The position numbers and the translations under genes are program-made. From positions 1 through 64,000 of the forward strand of contig DASVBY010000047.1 of NCBI GenBank assembly GCA_036381895.1: DNA of 64,000 nucleotides. Direction: 5' to 3'. This DNA comes from JACQFZ01 sp036381895. GTDB lineage: Bacteria; Pseudomonadota; Gammaproteobacteria; Acidiferrobacterales; Sulfurifustaceae. Under the pieces are notes generated by a model. That model did no database searches. It was not told where the DNA came from and was given only the letters and a program-made list of their open reading frames with translations. Positions 11,620-20,093 of the stretch are shown here, in pieces; the stretch's first letter is position 1; each line of letters starts with the position of its first letter.

Positions 11620-12165
11620 CTACCCGATGCTGCCGCAGGCGATGCGCGCGCCGCCGCCGCCGAGCGGCTTGGGGTCATCGGCGTAATTGTCGCCGCCGGC
11701 ATGTACCATGAGCGATCGGCCCTTGAGGTCGCTAATCTTCAGCCGCGGCGCGAGCACCTGCGCGTTTACGCGGCCCTCGCCGTCGGCCTTGATGGCCGGA
11801 AGATCCCCGAGGTGCCCTGCCCCGGTAGGCCCGGCGTGGCGGCCGGTCTTCCTGGGATCGTAGTGTCCGCCGGCGGCGGCCGCCGCGGTCATCGTGCCGT
11901 CCTGCGCCTTGGCCCCGCAATCGGCATGCTCATGAATGTGAAAACCGTGCTCGCCCGGCGGCATCCGTTCGAGCTCGACGTCGAACAGCAGGCCTTTGGC
12001 GCCATCCTCGACCCGCACCGTGCCGATGCGTGCGCCGACGCCGTTCGCTTCCACGGCGTGCATCGGGATCTCGAGTGTTCCGGCATCCGCCGCCGCGCTC
12101 AAGGCCCCGGCACAGGCGATCGTCCACAATGCGACGCTCCGCCGCGCGCGCTTCCGCTGCTCCAT
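11620..12165 (-). CDS. sodC: Periplasmic Cu/Zn superoxide dismutase
   Basis: SodC dismutates superoxide in the periplasm. The 181-residue precursor has a signal peptide (residues about 9-28) and the conserved metal site: HGFHIHEHADC with the copper histidines and a disulfide Cys, GGHYDP (zinc/copper region), and MVHAGGDNYAD with the active-site loop. The second disulfide cysteine is in ARIACG near the C-terminus. It lies 39 bp downstream of fdhC. A location inside a formate dehydrogenase/moaDE run is unusual and suggests protection of a redox enzyme facing the periplasm. Confidence 0.93.
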   Translation of the reverse strand: MEQRKRARRSVALWTIACAGALSAAADAGTLEIPMHAVEANGVGARIGTVRVEDGAKGLLFDVELERMPPGEHGFHIHEHADCGAKAQDGTMTAAAAAGGHYDPRKTGRHAGPTGAGHLGDLPAIKADGEGRVNAQVLAPRLKISDLKGRSLMVHAGGDNYADDPKPLGGGGARIACGSIG

Positions 12166-12204
12166 GCGCTCCTCTTCCGCTGCGCCGCTTCCGGCGCGGC
12201 CACG

Positions 12205-13305
12205 TCACGCGTGCCGTGCCGCCTTCTTGCCCTTGACCTCGGCTGCCTCCGTCTTGTGCCCCTCCTGCGCGTACCAGAGGTCGTGGTGCTGCTTCGCCCA
12301 CTCGACGCTCACGCGGCCGGTAGTCATCCCCTGCAGCGCCCCTTCCACCCCCCAGGCGCCGAGGTAAATGTGTCCCAGCATGACCGCGAGCCAGAGCATC
12401 GCGGCAGTGCCGTGGATCACGTTGGCCGTCTGCATAGTCTCGCGCGTCGTCCCCAGGTTGGGGAAGTCCATCACGATGCCGCTGACGCTGACCAGGGCGC
12501 CGAGCACGACCAGACCGAGCCAGAACGTGAGGTACTTCTCGCCCGCATTGATGCGGCCGGCGGACGGATGCTTGTCCTTGCTGAAGAACCCGCCCGCCTC
12601 GCGCAGCCACGGCCAGTCGGTGCGCTCCGGCAGCGCGTCGCGGATCCACACGATGATCTCGAGAACGACGCCGACGACGAAGAACGGCCCGAGGTAGTTG
12701 TGCAACGCGATCGCCACGCTCGCCCACGCGGCAAAGCCTTCGTAGCCGAGCAGCGGAATCAGCACCGCGCGACCGAAGAGCATGCTGAGCCCCGTGATCG
12801 CGAGCACGATGAAGAGCACCGCCACGTACCAGTGGAGCACCCGTTCGCCCAGGTTCCAGCGCTCGACCGTGCGCCCCGACGGCGCATGGCGCAGCTTTAC
12901 CTGCCCGCGTACGATCGCGAACAGCACGATTGCGCCGACCACGATCGCGAGCACCCATGCGCCGAATCCGGCCACGGGGCCGTTGCGCAGCTGCCGCCAG
13001 TTCTGGCCGCCGTTCTGAATGAGGACGTTGGTCGTATACGGCCCCGACGCCGCGGTGTAGCCGTCGTAGCCCTGGCGTACCGCGCGCCAGTAATTCGCCC
13101 GCGGATTCGTCTGCGGGCCGGCCGCGGCACCGTCGCCGCCGTTCGGCGCCTGCTGCGCGTAGGCGTCGCTGATCGCCACGTACACGTACCCGGTGAGCGG
13201 CAACGCCATCGCGCCGATCAGTATCAACGCAATGCTCCAGGCCATCGCCCGTCGCCGCCGCGGCCAGGCGCTCCTCGAGGCGCGAGCAGTGTCTTCGCCG
13301 TGCAT
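12205..13305 (-). CDS. fdhC: Formate dehydrogenase cytochrome b subunit (gamma)
   Basis: Integral membrane diheme cytochrome b of 366 residues that takes electrons from the iron-sulfur subunit and reduces quinone. Hydrophobic helices lie at about 21-43, 110-134, 156-178, 198-221, 255-278 and 294-316. Heme-ligand histidines are plausible in RVLHWYVA, ALHNYLG and MLGHIYLG. The first helix plus a 65-residue periplasmic loop before the b-type core is an N-terminal extension relative to the short E. coli FdnI. It is encoded after two small lipoprotein genes, 14 bp from the second. Confidence 0.92.
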   Translation of the reverse strand: MHGEDTARASRSAWPRRRRAMAWSIALILIGAMALPLTGYVYVAISDAYAQQAPNGGDGAAAGPQTNPRANYWRAVRQGYDGYTAASGPYTTNVLIQNGGQNWRQLRNGPVAGFGAWVLAIVVGAIVLFAIVRGQVKLRHAPSGRTVERWNLGERVLHWYVAVLFIVLAITGLSMLFGRAVLIPLLGYEGFAAWASVAIALHNYLGPFFVVGVVLEIIVWIRDALPERTDWPWLREAGGFFSKDKHPSAGRINAGEKYLTFWLGLVVLGALVSVSGIVMDFPNLGTTRETMQTANVIHGTAAMLWLAVMLGHIYLGAWGVEGALQGMTTGRVSVEWAKQHHDLWYAQEGHKTEAAEVKGKKAARHA

Positions 13306-13319
13306 ATCGCTTCTCCTCT

Positions 13320-13499
13320 TCAGCTATCGCGTTGCGTGTGCGCCAGACGGTTGCGCAGCCGATCGTCCAAATCGTCCGGACGCGGCGTGTCCCAGCCCTG
13401 TTTCGCCTCGGCGTACTGGCCGTAGGATTCGGTGCCGGAGCAACCCGCCGCGAGCGCGGCGAATGCACCGAGCAGGCAGAGGGTGATCAGGGTACGCAT
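13320..13499 (-). CDS. Small lipoprotein in the formate dehydrogenase operon
   Basis: A 59-residue protein. The N-terminus has a basic start, a hydrophobic stretch and a lipobox LAAGC (Cys20), followed by a short hydrophilic tail containing SYGQYAEAKQGWDTP. It is predicted to be lipid-anchored after signal peptidase II cleavage. It lies between the first lipoprotein gene and fdhC with a 14 bp gap to fdhC. No family is recognised. It may be a structural accessory of the membrane-bound enzyme. Confidence 0.75.
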   Translation of the reverse strand: MRTLITLCLLGAFAALAAGCSGTESYGQYAEAKQGWDTPRPDDLDDRLRNRLAHTQRDS

Positions 13500-13511
13500 G
13501 GCGGCTGACCT

Positions 13512-13715
13512 TCAGCGATCCGTCTGAATCTGATTGAACCGCGCCAGGAGGCGCTCCTGCTGCTCCGGCGAACGCTGCTTCTCGACCAGCGGATCCACCG
13601 GGCCTTTGTAGACGCCGGGATCGTGCAGAACGACGTCGGAGGAATCGGAACAGCCCGCGAGCACGGGTCCGAGCAGAACAACGAAACCGCCGATGACTAC
13701 GGACTTGATGCGCAT
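13512..13715 (-). CDS. Small lipoprotein in the formate dehydrogenase operon
   Basis: A 67-residue protein starting MRIKSVVIGG, with a lipobox LAGC (Cys at about 22) and a polar tail containing DPGVYKGPVDPLVEKQR. I use the ATG at 13715, which gives a normal lipoprotein signal; the frame also extends 14 codons upstream. It sits between fdhB and the second small lipoprotein. The two tails share no clear identity but have the same architecture, suggesting paired small accessory lipoproteins. Function unknown. Confidence 0.8.
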   Translation of the reverse strand: MRIKSVVIGGFVVLLGPVLAGCSDSSDVVLHDPGVYKGPVDPLVEKQRSPEQQERLLARFNQIQTDR

Positions 13716-13782
13716 TCGCCGTCTCCCAGGTGGTTCGCGTGCGGCGCCGGCGGGCATGCGCGCCCGCCGGCATGGCAGTGCT

Positions 13783-14367
13783 CTAAGACCTGTACGCGGT
13801 TTCCCAGCCCCAGGTCTGCGGGCGCCCGCCCCGCTTCATCACACGCTTGCGATAGATATCGGCAACGACGTCGCCGTCGCCCGCGATGAGCGCCTTGGTG
13901 GCGCAGAACTCCGCGCACAGCGGCAGCTTCCCCTCGGCCAGGCGGTTGCGGCCGTACTTCTTGTACTCCTCTGGCGACCCGTCGGCCTCCGGCCCGCCGG
14001 CGCAGAAGGTGCACTTGTCCATCTTGCCGCGCACGCCGAACGCCGAGGCCTGCGGATACTGCGGCGCACCGAACGGGCACGCGTAGAAGCAGTAGCCGCA
14101 GCCGATGCAGAGGTCCTTGTTGTGCAGCACCACGCCGTCCGGGGTGGTGTAGAAGCAGTCGACCGGGCACACCGCGGCACACGGCGCATCCGTGCAGTGC
14201 ATGCACGCGACCGAGATCGACTTCTCGCCCGGCACCCCGTCGTCGAGCGTCACGACCCGGCGGCGGTTCACGCCCCACGGCACTTCATGCTCGTTTTTGC
14301 ACGCCGTGACGCAGCCGTTGCACTCGATACAGCGTTCCGCGTCGCACAGGAACTTCATTCTCGCCAT
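13783..14367 (-). CDS. fdhB: Formate dehydrogenase iron-sulfur subunit (beta)
   Basis: A 194-residue ferredoxin-like subunit that wires FdhA to the cytochrome b. Four cysteine clusters typical of the DMSO reductase beta-subunit family are visible: CIECNGCVTACKN, CMHCTDAPCAAVCP, CIGCGYCFYACPF and the split CTFC / C-A-E-F-C pair. This predicts four [4Fe-4S] centres. Unlike E. coli FdnH there is no C-terminal membrane helix, so anchoring must come from FdhC. It begins 14 bp after the fdhA stop. Confidence 0.94.
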   Translation of the reverse strand: MARMKFLCDAERCIECNGCVTACKNEHEVPWGVNRRRVVTLDDGVPGEKSISVACMHCTDAPCAAVCPVDCFYTTPDGVVLHNKDLCIGCGYCFYACPFGAPQYPQASAFGVRGKMDKCTFCAGGPEADGSPEEYKKYGRNRLAEGKLPLCAEFCATKALIAGDGDVVADIYRKRVMKRGGRPQTWGWETAYRS

Positions 14368-14381
14368 GATTTATCCTCCGA

Positions 14382-17300
14382 TCAGGCCGGCCGCACGCGG
14401 CACAGCGTGGTCTTGGTTTCCTGCATCTGCGTCACGGCGTCGTAGCCGTAGGTCGTTACCGTGTTAACCGCTTCGCCGAGCACCCACGGATCCGATCCTT
14501 CCGGGTACTTGTAGCGCCGGTCTTCGCCCTGGAAGTGTCCGCCGAAGTGGAACGGGCTCCACACCATGCCGGGCGGGACGCGCCGCGTGACCATGGCCAT
14601 CACCTTGATGCGCGCACCCTCCGGTCCCTCGACCCACACCTGCTGGCCGTCGCGGATCTTGAGGTTGTTCGCGTCCACCGGGTTGATCTCGACGAACATG
14701 TTCTGCTGCAGCTCGGCGAGCCACTTGTTGGAGCGCGTCTCGTCGCCGCCGCCTTCGTATTCGGTGAGGCGACCGCTCGAGAGCACCAGCGGGAACTCCT
14801 TCGAGTAGTCGTTCGCCTGTATCGAGGCGTAGCGCGTCGGGAGGCGGTAATGCACCTTGCGGTCGGGGTAGGTCGGGTACTTCGCGACCAGGTCGTGACG
14901 CGGCGTGTACAGCGGCTCGCGGTGCACCGGCACCGGATCCGGCAGCTCCCAGGACATGGCGCGCGCCTTGCCGTTGCCGAACGGCGCGCAGCCGTGCTTG
15001 ATCGCCACGCGGATGATGCCGCCCGAGAGGTCGGTCTTCCAGTTGACCGTTTCGGGCTTGCCGCCGCCGACCTTCATGATGACGTCCATCTCCTCCTTCG
15101 TGAGCTCCTTGTCCCAACCGAGCTTCTTCAGCAGCTCGAACGTGAACTCGGGATGGCCGTCCTTGATGTCGGAGCCGGCGACGTAGCGGCCCTCGGCGAG
15201 CATGTTCACGCCGTCCTTCTCGACGCCCCAGTTCGCGCGGAAGTTGAGGCCGCCCTTCATTATGGGCTTGCTCTGATCGTAGAGAATCGGCGTGCCCGGA
15301 TGCTTCAGCTCCGGCGTGCCCCAGCACGGCCAGGGGAGCCCGTAGTACTCGCCGCTGCACGGTCCGCCCTCGGCGAGCAGCGTCGAGGTGTTGAACGTGC
15401 CCCAGTTCTGCTGGTGCAGCTTCAGCCGCTCCGGGCTCTGGCCGCTGTAGCCGATGGTCCACGTCCCGCGGTTGATCTCGCGCAGCACGTCCTCCATCAC
15501 CGGCTCGTTGTTCACGACCTTGATGTTCTTGAACATCTCCCTCTCGAAGCCGAGCTTCTTCGCGAGGAGATACAGGATCTCCTGGTCGGTCTTCGCCTCG
15601 AACAACGGATCGATCACCTTGTCGCGCCACTGCAGCGAGCGGTTCGAAGCGGTCACCGAGCCGTAGGTCTCGAAGCAGGTCGTCGCCGGCAGGAGCCAGG
15701 TGTTGTCCGTGCGGTCGTGCATCACCGCCGACACGGTCGGGAACGGATCGATGATCACGAGCGCTTCGAGCTTCTCGAACGCCTTCTTCTGGTGCGCGCC
15801 GCGGCTCTGGCTGTTCGGCGCCATGCCCTGGAAGATCACCATCTTCACCGGGCTTCGCTGCTGGATGTTCGCCGGATCCTCGAGCACGGCGTCGGCCCAG
15901 CGCGACACCGGTATGCCCGGCGTGAACATCGGCTTGACCTTGCCGCCCTTACCGTCGTCGTATTCGCGCTGATCGAAGCGGTTCTTGAGCCACTCGTAGT
16001 CGACGTCCCACACCCGCGCCCAGTGCTTCCACGCGCCTTCGGAGAGCCCGTAGTAGCCCGGCAGCGTGTGCGCGTTCGGGCCGACGTCGGTCGCACCCTG
16101 CACGTTGTCGTGGCCGCGGTAGATGTTGGAGCCGCCGCCCGAACGACCGGTGTTGCCGAGCGCGAGCTGCAGGCAGTTGTAGCTGCGCACGTTGGCCGTG
16201 CCGTGGTGGTGCTGCGTACCCCCCATGCACCAGACCAGCGTGCCCGGACGGTTCTTCGCCAGCGTCTCGGCGACCTTCGCGATCAGCTCCTTCGGCGTGC
16301 CGGTGATGTCCGAGGCGACGTCGGGCGGATAGTTCTTCACCACCTTGCGGACCTCGTCCATGCCGTAGACCCGCGCCTTAATGAACTCCTTGTCCTCCCA
16401 GCCGTTCTCGAAGATGTGCCAGAGGATGCCGTAGATCAGCGCGACGTCCGTGCCGGAACGAAACGGCACGTAAATGTCCGCGTGCGCGGCGGTGCGCGTG
16501 AAGCGCGGGTCGGCCACGATGATCTTCGCGCCGTTCTCCTTGCCGCGCAGCACGTGCTGCATCGCGACCGGGTGCGCCTCGGCCGCGTTCGAGCCGATGA
16601 AGAACATCGACTTGCAGTTGTGCTGATCGTTGTAGGAGTTGGTCATGGCGCCGTAGCCGTATTGCGCCGCGGTGCCGGAGACGGTGGTCGAGTGGCAGAT
16701 GCGCGCCTGGTGGTCCTGGTTGTTCGAGCCCCAGAAGCGCATGAACTTCGTGATGAGGTACGACTGCTCGTTGTTGTGCTTCGAGCCGCCGGTCATGAAG
16801 ATCGAGTCCGGCCCGTACTTCTCGCGCAGCTCGAGCATCTTGTCGCCGACCTCGTTGATCGCCTGCTCCCAGGAGATCCGCTGCCACTTGCCGTTCACGA
16901 GCTTCATCGGGTACTTGAGGCGGCGCTCGCCGTGGCCGTGCTCGCGCACCGAGGCGCCCTTGGCGCAGTGCGCCCCGAGATTGAAGGGGTGATCGAACGC
17001 CGGCTCCTGGCCGACCCATACCCCGTTCTGCACCTCGGCGATAATGCCGCAGCCGACCGAACAGTGGCCGCAGATGGTGCGTACGGTCTTGATCTCGCCT
17101 TTGGCCTCGGCGGCTTCGGCCGCCTTCGCCTCGGACTTGCGCATCATGGAGAGCGGCAGCGCGCTCGCGGCGGCGATGCCGCCGACGGCGATACCCGACC
17201 GGCGGAGGAACGTGCGTCGGTCGATCGCGCTGCTGACTAACGAACCTTCGGCGCCGGCCTTGGCGTCATTCTGGCGGTCCTGCTTCTTGATTAGCTTCAT
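14382..17300 (-). CDS. fdhA: Formate dehydrogenase catalytic subunit (alpha), Cys-type, Tat-exported
   Basis: A 972-residue molybdenum bis-MGD enzyme oxidising formate to CO2 in the periplasm. It begins with a Tat signal (DRRTFLRRSG, residues 27-36). The [4Fe-4S] motif C77-x2-C80-x3-C84-x27-C112 follows. The Mo ligand is Cys202, in the context ICHSTTVSG, with the partner His203. Selenoprotein relatives carry selenocysteine here; this gene has a TGC codon and no in-frame stop, so it is the cysteine form. Length matches FdnG/FdoG-like enzymes. It is preceded by a small Tat protein and TorD-like chaperone genes. Confidence 0.96.
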   Translation of the reverse strand: MKLIKKQDRQNDAKAGAEGSLVSSAIDRRTFLRRSGIAVGGIAAASALPLSMMRKSEAKAAEAAEAKGEIKTVRTICGHCSVGCGIIAEVQNGVWVGQEPAFDHPFNLGAHCAKGASVREHGHGERRLKYPMKLVNGKWQRISWEQAINEVGDKMLELREKYGPDSIFMTGGSKHNNEQSYLITKFMRFWGSNNQDHQARICHSTTVSGTAAQYGYGAMTNSYNDQHNCKSMFFIGSNAAEAHPVAMQHVLRGKENGAKIIVADPRFTRTAAHADIYVPFRSGTDVALIYGILWHIFENGWEDKEFIKARVYGMDEVRKVVKNYPPDVASDITGTPKELIAKVAETLAKNRPGTLVWCMGGTQHHHGTANVRSYNCLQLALGNTGRSGGGSNIYRGHDNVQGATDVGPNAHTLPGYYGLSEGAWKHWARVWDVDYEWLKNRFDQREYDDGKGGKVKPMFTPGIPVSRWADAVLEDPANIQQRSPVKMVIFQGMAPNSQSRGAHQKKAFEKLEALVIIDPFPTVSAVMHDRTDNTWLLPATTCFETYGSVTASNRSLQWRDKVIDPLFEAKTDQEILYLLAKKLGFEREMFKNIKVVNNEPVMEDVLREINRGTWTIGYSGQSPERLKLHQQNWGTFNTSTLLAEGGPCSGEYYGLPWPCWGTPELKHPGTPILYDQSKPIMKGGLNFRANWGVEKDGVNMLAEGRYVAGSDIKDGHPEFTFELLKKLGWDKELTKEEMDVIMKVGGGKPETVNWKTDLSGGIIRVAIKHGCAPFGNGKARAMSWELPDPVPVHREPLYTPRHDLVAKYPTYPDRKVHYRLPTRYASIQANDYSKEFPLVLSSGRLTEYEGGGDETRSNKWLAELQQNMFVEINPVDANNLKIRDGQQVWVEGPEGARIKVMAMVTRRVPPGMVWSPFHFGGHFQGEDRRYKYPEGSDPWVLGEAVNTVTTYGYDAVTQMQETKTTLCRVRPA

Positions 17301-17361
17301 CGCTCCGTCTCCTGCCGGTTGCGCGCCCCGCGGACGCGTTTACTCGCAGAGGCTTTGCCGT

Positions 17362-17571
17362 TCAGAACTGCGCCGTCTTGTAGTACTCGGCGATGTGCGG
17401 CGTGACGTGGTAGCCCTTCGGCCGGTTGTCGGACTGCGCCGCCGGCCGCTTCTCGTCCTCCGGTGCGCCCATCGCGCCGCCGCCGGCAATCGCCACCGCC
17501 GCCGCGCCGCCGCCGACCAGTACACCCTTGAGGAATTCCCGGCGCTCTTCGTTGGTACGCTCGTCGCTCAT
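17362..17571 (-). CDS. Small Tat-signal protein of formate dehydrogenase clusters
   Basis: A 69-residue protein with an N-terminal twin-arginine-like motif (ERREFLKGVLVGGG) and a short polar tail ending in HIAEYYKTAQF. It matches the small protein known as the formate dehydrogenase region Tat target (TIGR02811-type). I choose the ATG at 17571, five to six bases after AGGAG, over the GTG two codons upstream. It sits 61 bp before fdhA. Its role is unknown; a co-exported partner or maturation aid of FdhA is the usual suggestion. Confidence 0.85.
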   Translation of the reverse strand: MSDERTNEERREFLKGVLVGGGAAAVAIAGGGAMGAPEDEKRPAAQSDNRPKGYHVTPHIAEYYKTAQF

Positions 17572-17611
17572 GATCACTCCTCGTTTGCCGGTATCGAATG
17601 AACCCTTCGTA

Positions 17612-18223
17612 TCAAGCCAACATCGAGAGATAGCTCTTCTCTACCTCTAGAAACCGTTCGCCGAGCAGCCCGACTGCCCGGTAGAAGCTCGCGGCGCGTG
17701 CGGTCGCGAGATCGCCGAAGAAGCGCCCCATCCAGGGGTCAACGTGCTTCCCGAAAAACTCCCGCTGCACCGCCAGGTCGTGCTCGCCGCTGCCCACCAA
17801 CAGGCTCATCGTCTCGCAGAGCGCTGCGGCGTGGTCTTCGGGCTCGCTCACGCCCTCGCGCCGCTCGAACCCCAACCGCTTGAGGTCCGCTCGCAGCTCC
17901 GCGAGCGGCTTCTCCATCAAGAATCCCGTCAGGTACCAGGAACCGTACGGCACCAGCTCCCCGCGCCCTATTCCTATGAACAGCTCCTGATACTCGTCCG
18001 CCACGGCGGCAACCTCCGCCCGGCTCGCTACCTGCTTCAGTGCGCCCCAGGCCGGCGCCATGTCCTGTCCCGGATCCGGCGCCTCGATCTGGCGCAGCAC
18101 CTGCAGTAGCTCCTCGCTGGGCGGCCGCGCAAGCAGTGCGCCCAAGAGTGCGTACACCTCGGCGCGGGCGTGGTCCTCGCCGCTCGCGGCATGCGCGCCG
18201 ACTCGATCCTCAGCCGCGCTCAT
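17612..18223 (-). CDS. TorD/DmsD-family molybdoenzyme chaperone
   Basis: A 203-residue all-helical cytoplasmic chaperone. The ARAEVYALLGALLARPP start, the ADEYQELFIGIGRGELVPYGSWYLTG block and the EPEDHAAALCETMSLL block match the TorD family, which binds Tat signal peptides and holds molybdoenzymes until the cofactor is in. The ATG at 18223 follows an AGGAGG site; the open frame extends upstream but is not family-like. Placement directly before the small Tat gene and fdhA makes FdhA the likely client. Confidence 0.88.
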   Translation of the reverse strand: MSAAEDRVGAHAASGEDHARAEVYALLGALLARPPSEELLQVLRQIEAPDPGQDMAPAWGALKQVASRAEVAAVADEYQELFIGIGRGELVPYGSWYLTGFLMEKPLAELRADLKRLGFERREGVSEPEDHAAALCETMSLLVGSGEHDLAVQREFFGKHVDPWMGRFFGDLATARAASFYRAVGLLGERFLEVEKSYLSMLA

Positions 18224-18387
18224 GCCGCCTCCTGATGTGCGCCATCCGTCCATGCCAGAGCAATAAACAGACCAGCAAACCCAGGGTTTGCCGAGAAACA
18301 GACGCCGCCAGAACGCCATGAAAGGCGCGCCAGGCATCCCGCGGTAGGACAAAATGTCCCGGCTGCGGTCGTAATTGACCCTCGCAT
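18220..18387 (-). CDS. Possible 55-codon ORF bridging the iron-sulfur protein and TorD genes
   Basis: This frame starts at an ATG that overlaps the stop of the upstream iron-sulfur gene (TGATG) and stops in an ATGA overlap with the TorD start. It therefore fills the only sizeable gap in this part of the operon exactly. The product would have three Cys and a moderately hydrophobic C-terminal half. No family is recognised and a ribosome site is not obvious, so translation would depend on re-initiation. It may be a coupling leader rather than a functional protein. Confidence 0.35.
   Translation of the reverse strand: MRGSITTAAGTFCPTAGCLARLSWRSGGVCFSANPGFAGLFIALAWTDGAHQEAA
18275..18291. repeat. 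Short palindrome inside the FDH operon
   Basis: GCAAACCC and GGGTTTGC flank a single A, giving a perfect 8-bp dyad of 17 bases. It lies in the 163 bp between the iron-sulfur protein and TorD genes, about 52 bases before the TorD ATG. The one-base centre is too tight for a stable hairpin loop, so a protein-binding site or chance are both possible. Confidence 0.45.
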
Positions 18388-20093
18388 CAGCTCGCCTCGT
18401 TTCGCTTCGCTTCCGCCTTGAACATGTCGCGCACACGGCAGTCGGCGCACATCTGGATACGCCTTAGTGCCTCCGCCGACTGGAACATCCAGTGCCCCTG
18501 CAGCTTCTCCGTCATGCGGCTCATCATCCGGCCGGTCGCGAACGGCCGGCCGCAGGAAATGCAGTGAAACGGCGCCTCCTCGTGCATCACCCGCGCGGTA
18601 CGTCGGGCTTCCGGATCGTAGAGGTAGCGCGCTTCGAGCGTGATCGCGTTCTCCGGACACGTCGTCTGGCACAATCCGCACTGCACGCAGTTGTCCTCGA
18701 TGAAACTGAGCTGCGGCAGATCGCCGCCGTCGCTCAGCGCGCCGGCCGGACAGGCGCCGACGCAGGACATGCACAGCGTGCACGCCTCGCGGTTGACGAG
18801 AATGCGCCCGAACGGTGCGCCCGCCGGCAGCGCGATCTCCTTGCGCGGCTGCGGTGCGTGCGCATGGAGGTGCTCGACAGCGAGCCGCAGCGTCGTGCGC
18901 TTTTCGTTGAACACAGCGAACGACGCCGCAGGCGCGAGCGGCACGGCGGAGAGCGCGCCGACGGCCGCGAGCGCGTCCGTGTCGTCGAGCGGCAGCATCG
19001 CGAGCACCGCCGGCTCGTAGCCCATGCCCTCGAGAATGCGGCGCGCGTACTCGAGCTGCGCCTCGACCTCGCGGCAAACGCGGCTCGGCGTCGCATACGT
19101 CGGCAGCAGACAAACGCCACCCGCGCCGTAAGCGAGCGCCGCGAGCCAGATATCCATGCCCACGCTTCCGATCTCGGCGACCTCGAGCGGAACGACGTGC
19201 TCCGGCAGCCGCGGCGCGAGTGCGCGCATGCGCGCCCGGCCGGCTTCGGCGTCGTAATAGAGAATGACCGGCCGCTCCCCGCCCGCTTCGCGGTACGCTT
19301 TGAGGAGCGCCGTCACCTTCGCGAGGTGATCGGCGACCGTCGGATAGACGTAGGTCATGGCCCCCGTCGGACAGGCCGTCGCGCACGCGCCGGCGCCCTG
19401 GCACTTGTAGGGGTCGACCGCGACTTCATCACGCATCGAGATAATGGCGCCCGCCGGGCAGACATCGATGCAACGCGTACAGCCGGTGAGGCCATTCGCC
19501 CCGTGCGCGCAAATGTCCGGGTTGTAGTTGAAGAAGCGCGGCTTCTCGAACTCGCCGACCATCTCCGGAAGCTCGGTGAGCGCCTGCTCGAGCTTGTCGG
19601 CGTCGCCCGCCGGCGCGTAGTAGCCGAAGGGCAGCAGCTCGTCCTGGATAAAGGGCGGCGTGCAGAGGTCGAGCACCAGATCGAAATGGGTGCGCTGACT
19701 GCCGAGCTTCTGCAGCAGATTCGCACCGCCCTGCGGCGGCGGCGCGGCAACGATGACGGCGTACTGCCCGAGGTGCCCCGTCACCTGAATGACCTTCTCG
19801 CGCAGCACCGCGACCTCCGGCGGGAGCGTGCGCACCGTCTGCGCGCCTGCATCCGGCTCCGGAGCCCCCGACTTCTGCACCACGACCGTGCAGCGCAGCG
19901 CCGGGTGCAGCCGCTTGGCGGCGGCAGCCGCGGCGGCTTCGGGGCCGATGATGACGAGCGCGCCGGTCGAGCGGTACGAGACGAGCGAGGTCGGGCGCGC
20001 TTCTACGGCGGCAGCGGCCGCCAATGCCGCTTTACGCGCGCGGCCATCGCGGCCCTCCTGCGGCAACGGAATGTCGAGGCTTGCGACTGTCAT
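18387..20093 (-). CDS. Multi-[4Fe-4S] protein of formate dehydrogenase clusters
   Basis: A 568-residue cytoplasmic ferredoxin-like protein. It has an N-terminal region with an Ala-rich Rossmann-like segment and at least four [4Fe-4S] motifs: CTRCIDVCPAGAI, CQGAGACATACPTGAM, CTLCMSCVGACPAGAL and CVQCGLCQTTCPENAI. Near the C-terminus are two extra Cys pairs (CISCGRPF and CADC). The start at 20093 overlaps the DUF3306 stop by 4 bp. Such proteins accompany FDH/DUF3305/DUF3306/TorD genes in many proteobacteria. The role is not established; electron transfer or cofactor/FeS maturation for FdhA is inferred. Confidence 0.85.
   Translation of the reverse strand: MTVASLDIPLPQEGRDGRARKAALAAAAAVEARPTSLVSYRSTGALVIIGPEAAAAAAAKRLHPALRCTVVVQKSGAPEPDAGAQTVRTLPPEVAVLREKVIQVTGHLGQYAVIVAAPPPQGGANLLQKLGSQRTHFDLVLDLCTPPFIQDELLPFGYYAPAGDADKLEQALTELPEMVGEFEKPRFFNYNPDICAHGANGLTGCTRCIDVCPAGAIISMRDEVAVDPYKCQGAGACATACPTGAMTYVYPTVADHLAKVTALLKAYREAGGERPVILYYDAEAGRARMRALAPRLPEHVVPLEVAEIGSVGMDIWLAALAYGAGGVCLLPTYATPSRVCREVEAQLEYARRILEGMGYEPAVLAMLPLDDTDALAAVGALSAVPLAPAASFAVFNEKRTTLRLAVEHLHAHAPQPRKEIALPAGAPFGRILVNREACTLCMSCVGACPAGALSDGGDLPQLSFIEDNCVQCGLCQTTCPENAITLEARYLYDPEARRTARVMHEEAPFHCISCGRPFATGRMMSRMTEKLQGHWMFQSAEALRRIQMCADCRVRDMFKAEAKRNEAS

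Noticed and set aside
16690..16700. A selenocysteine codon in fdhA
   Set aside because: The active-site codon is TGC (Cys202) and no in-frame TGA lies in the gene, so no selenocysteine insertion is needed.
14535..17240. A 901-codon open frame on the plus strand
   Set aside because: It is the mirror of fdhA, rich in Arg, His, Val and Leu with no motif; fdhA on the other strand is unambiguous.
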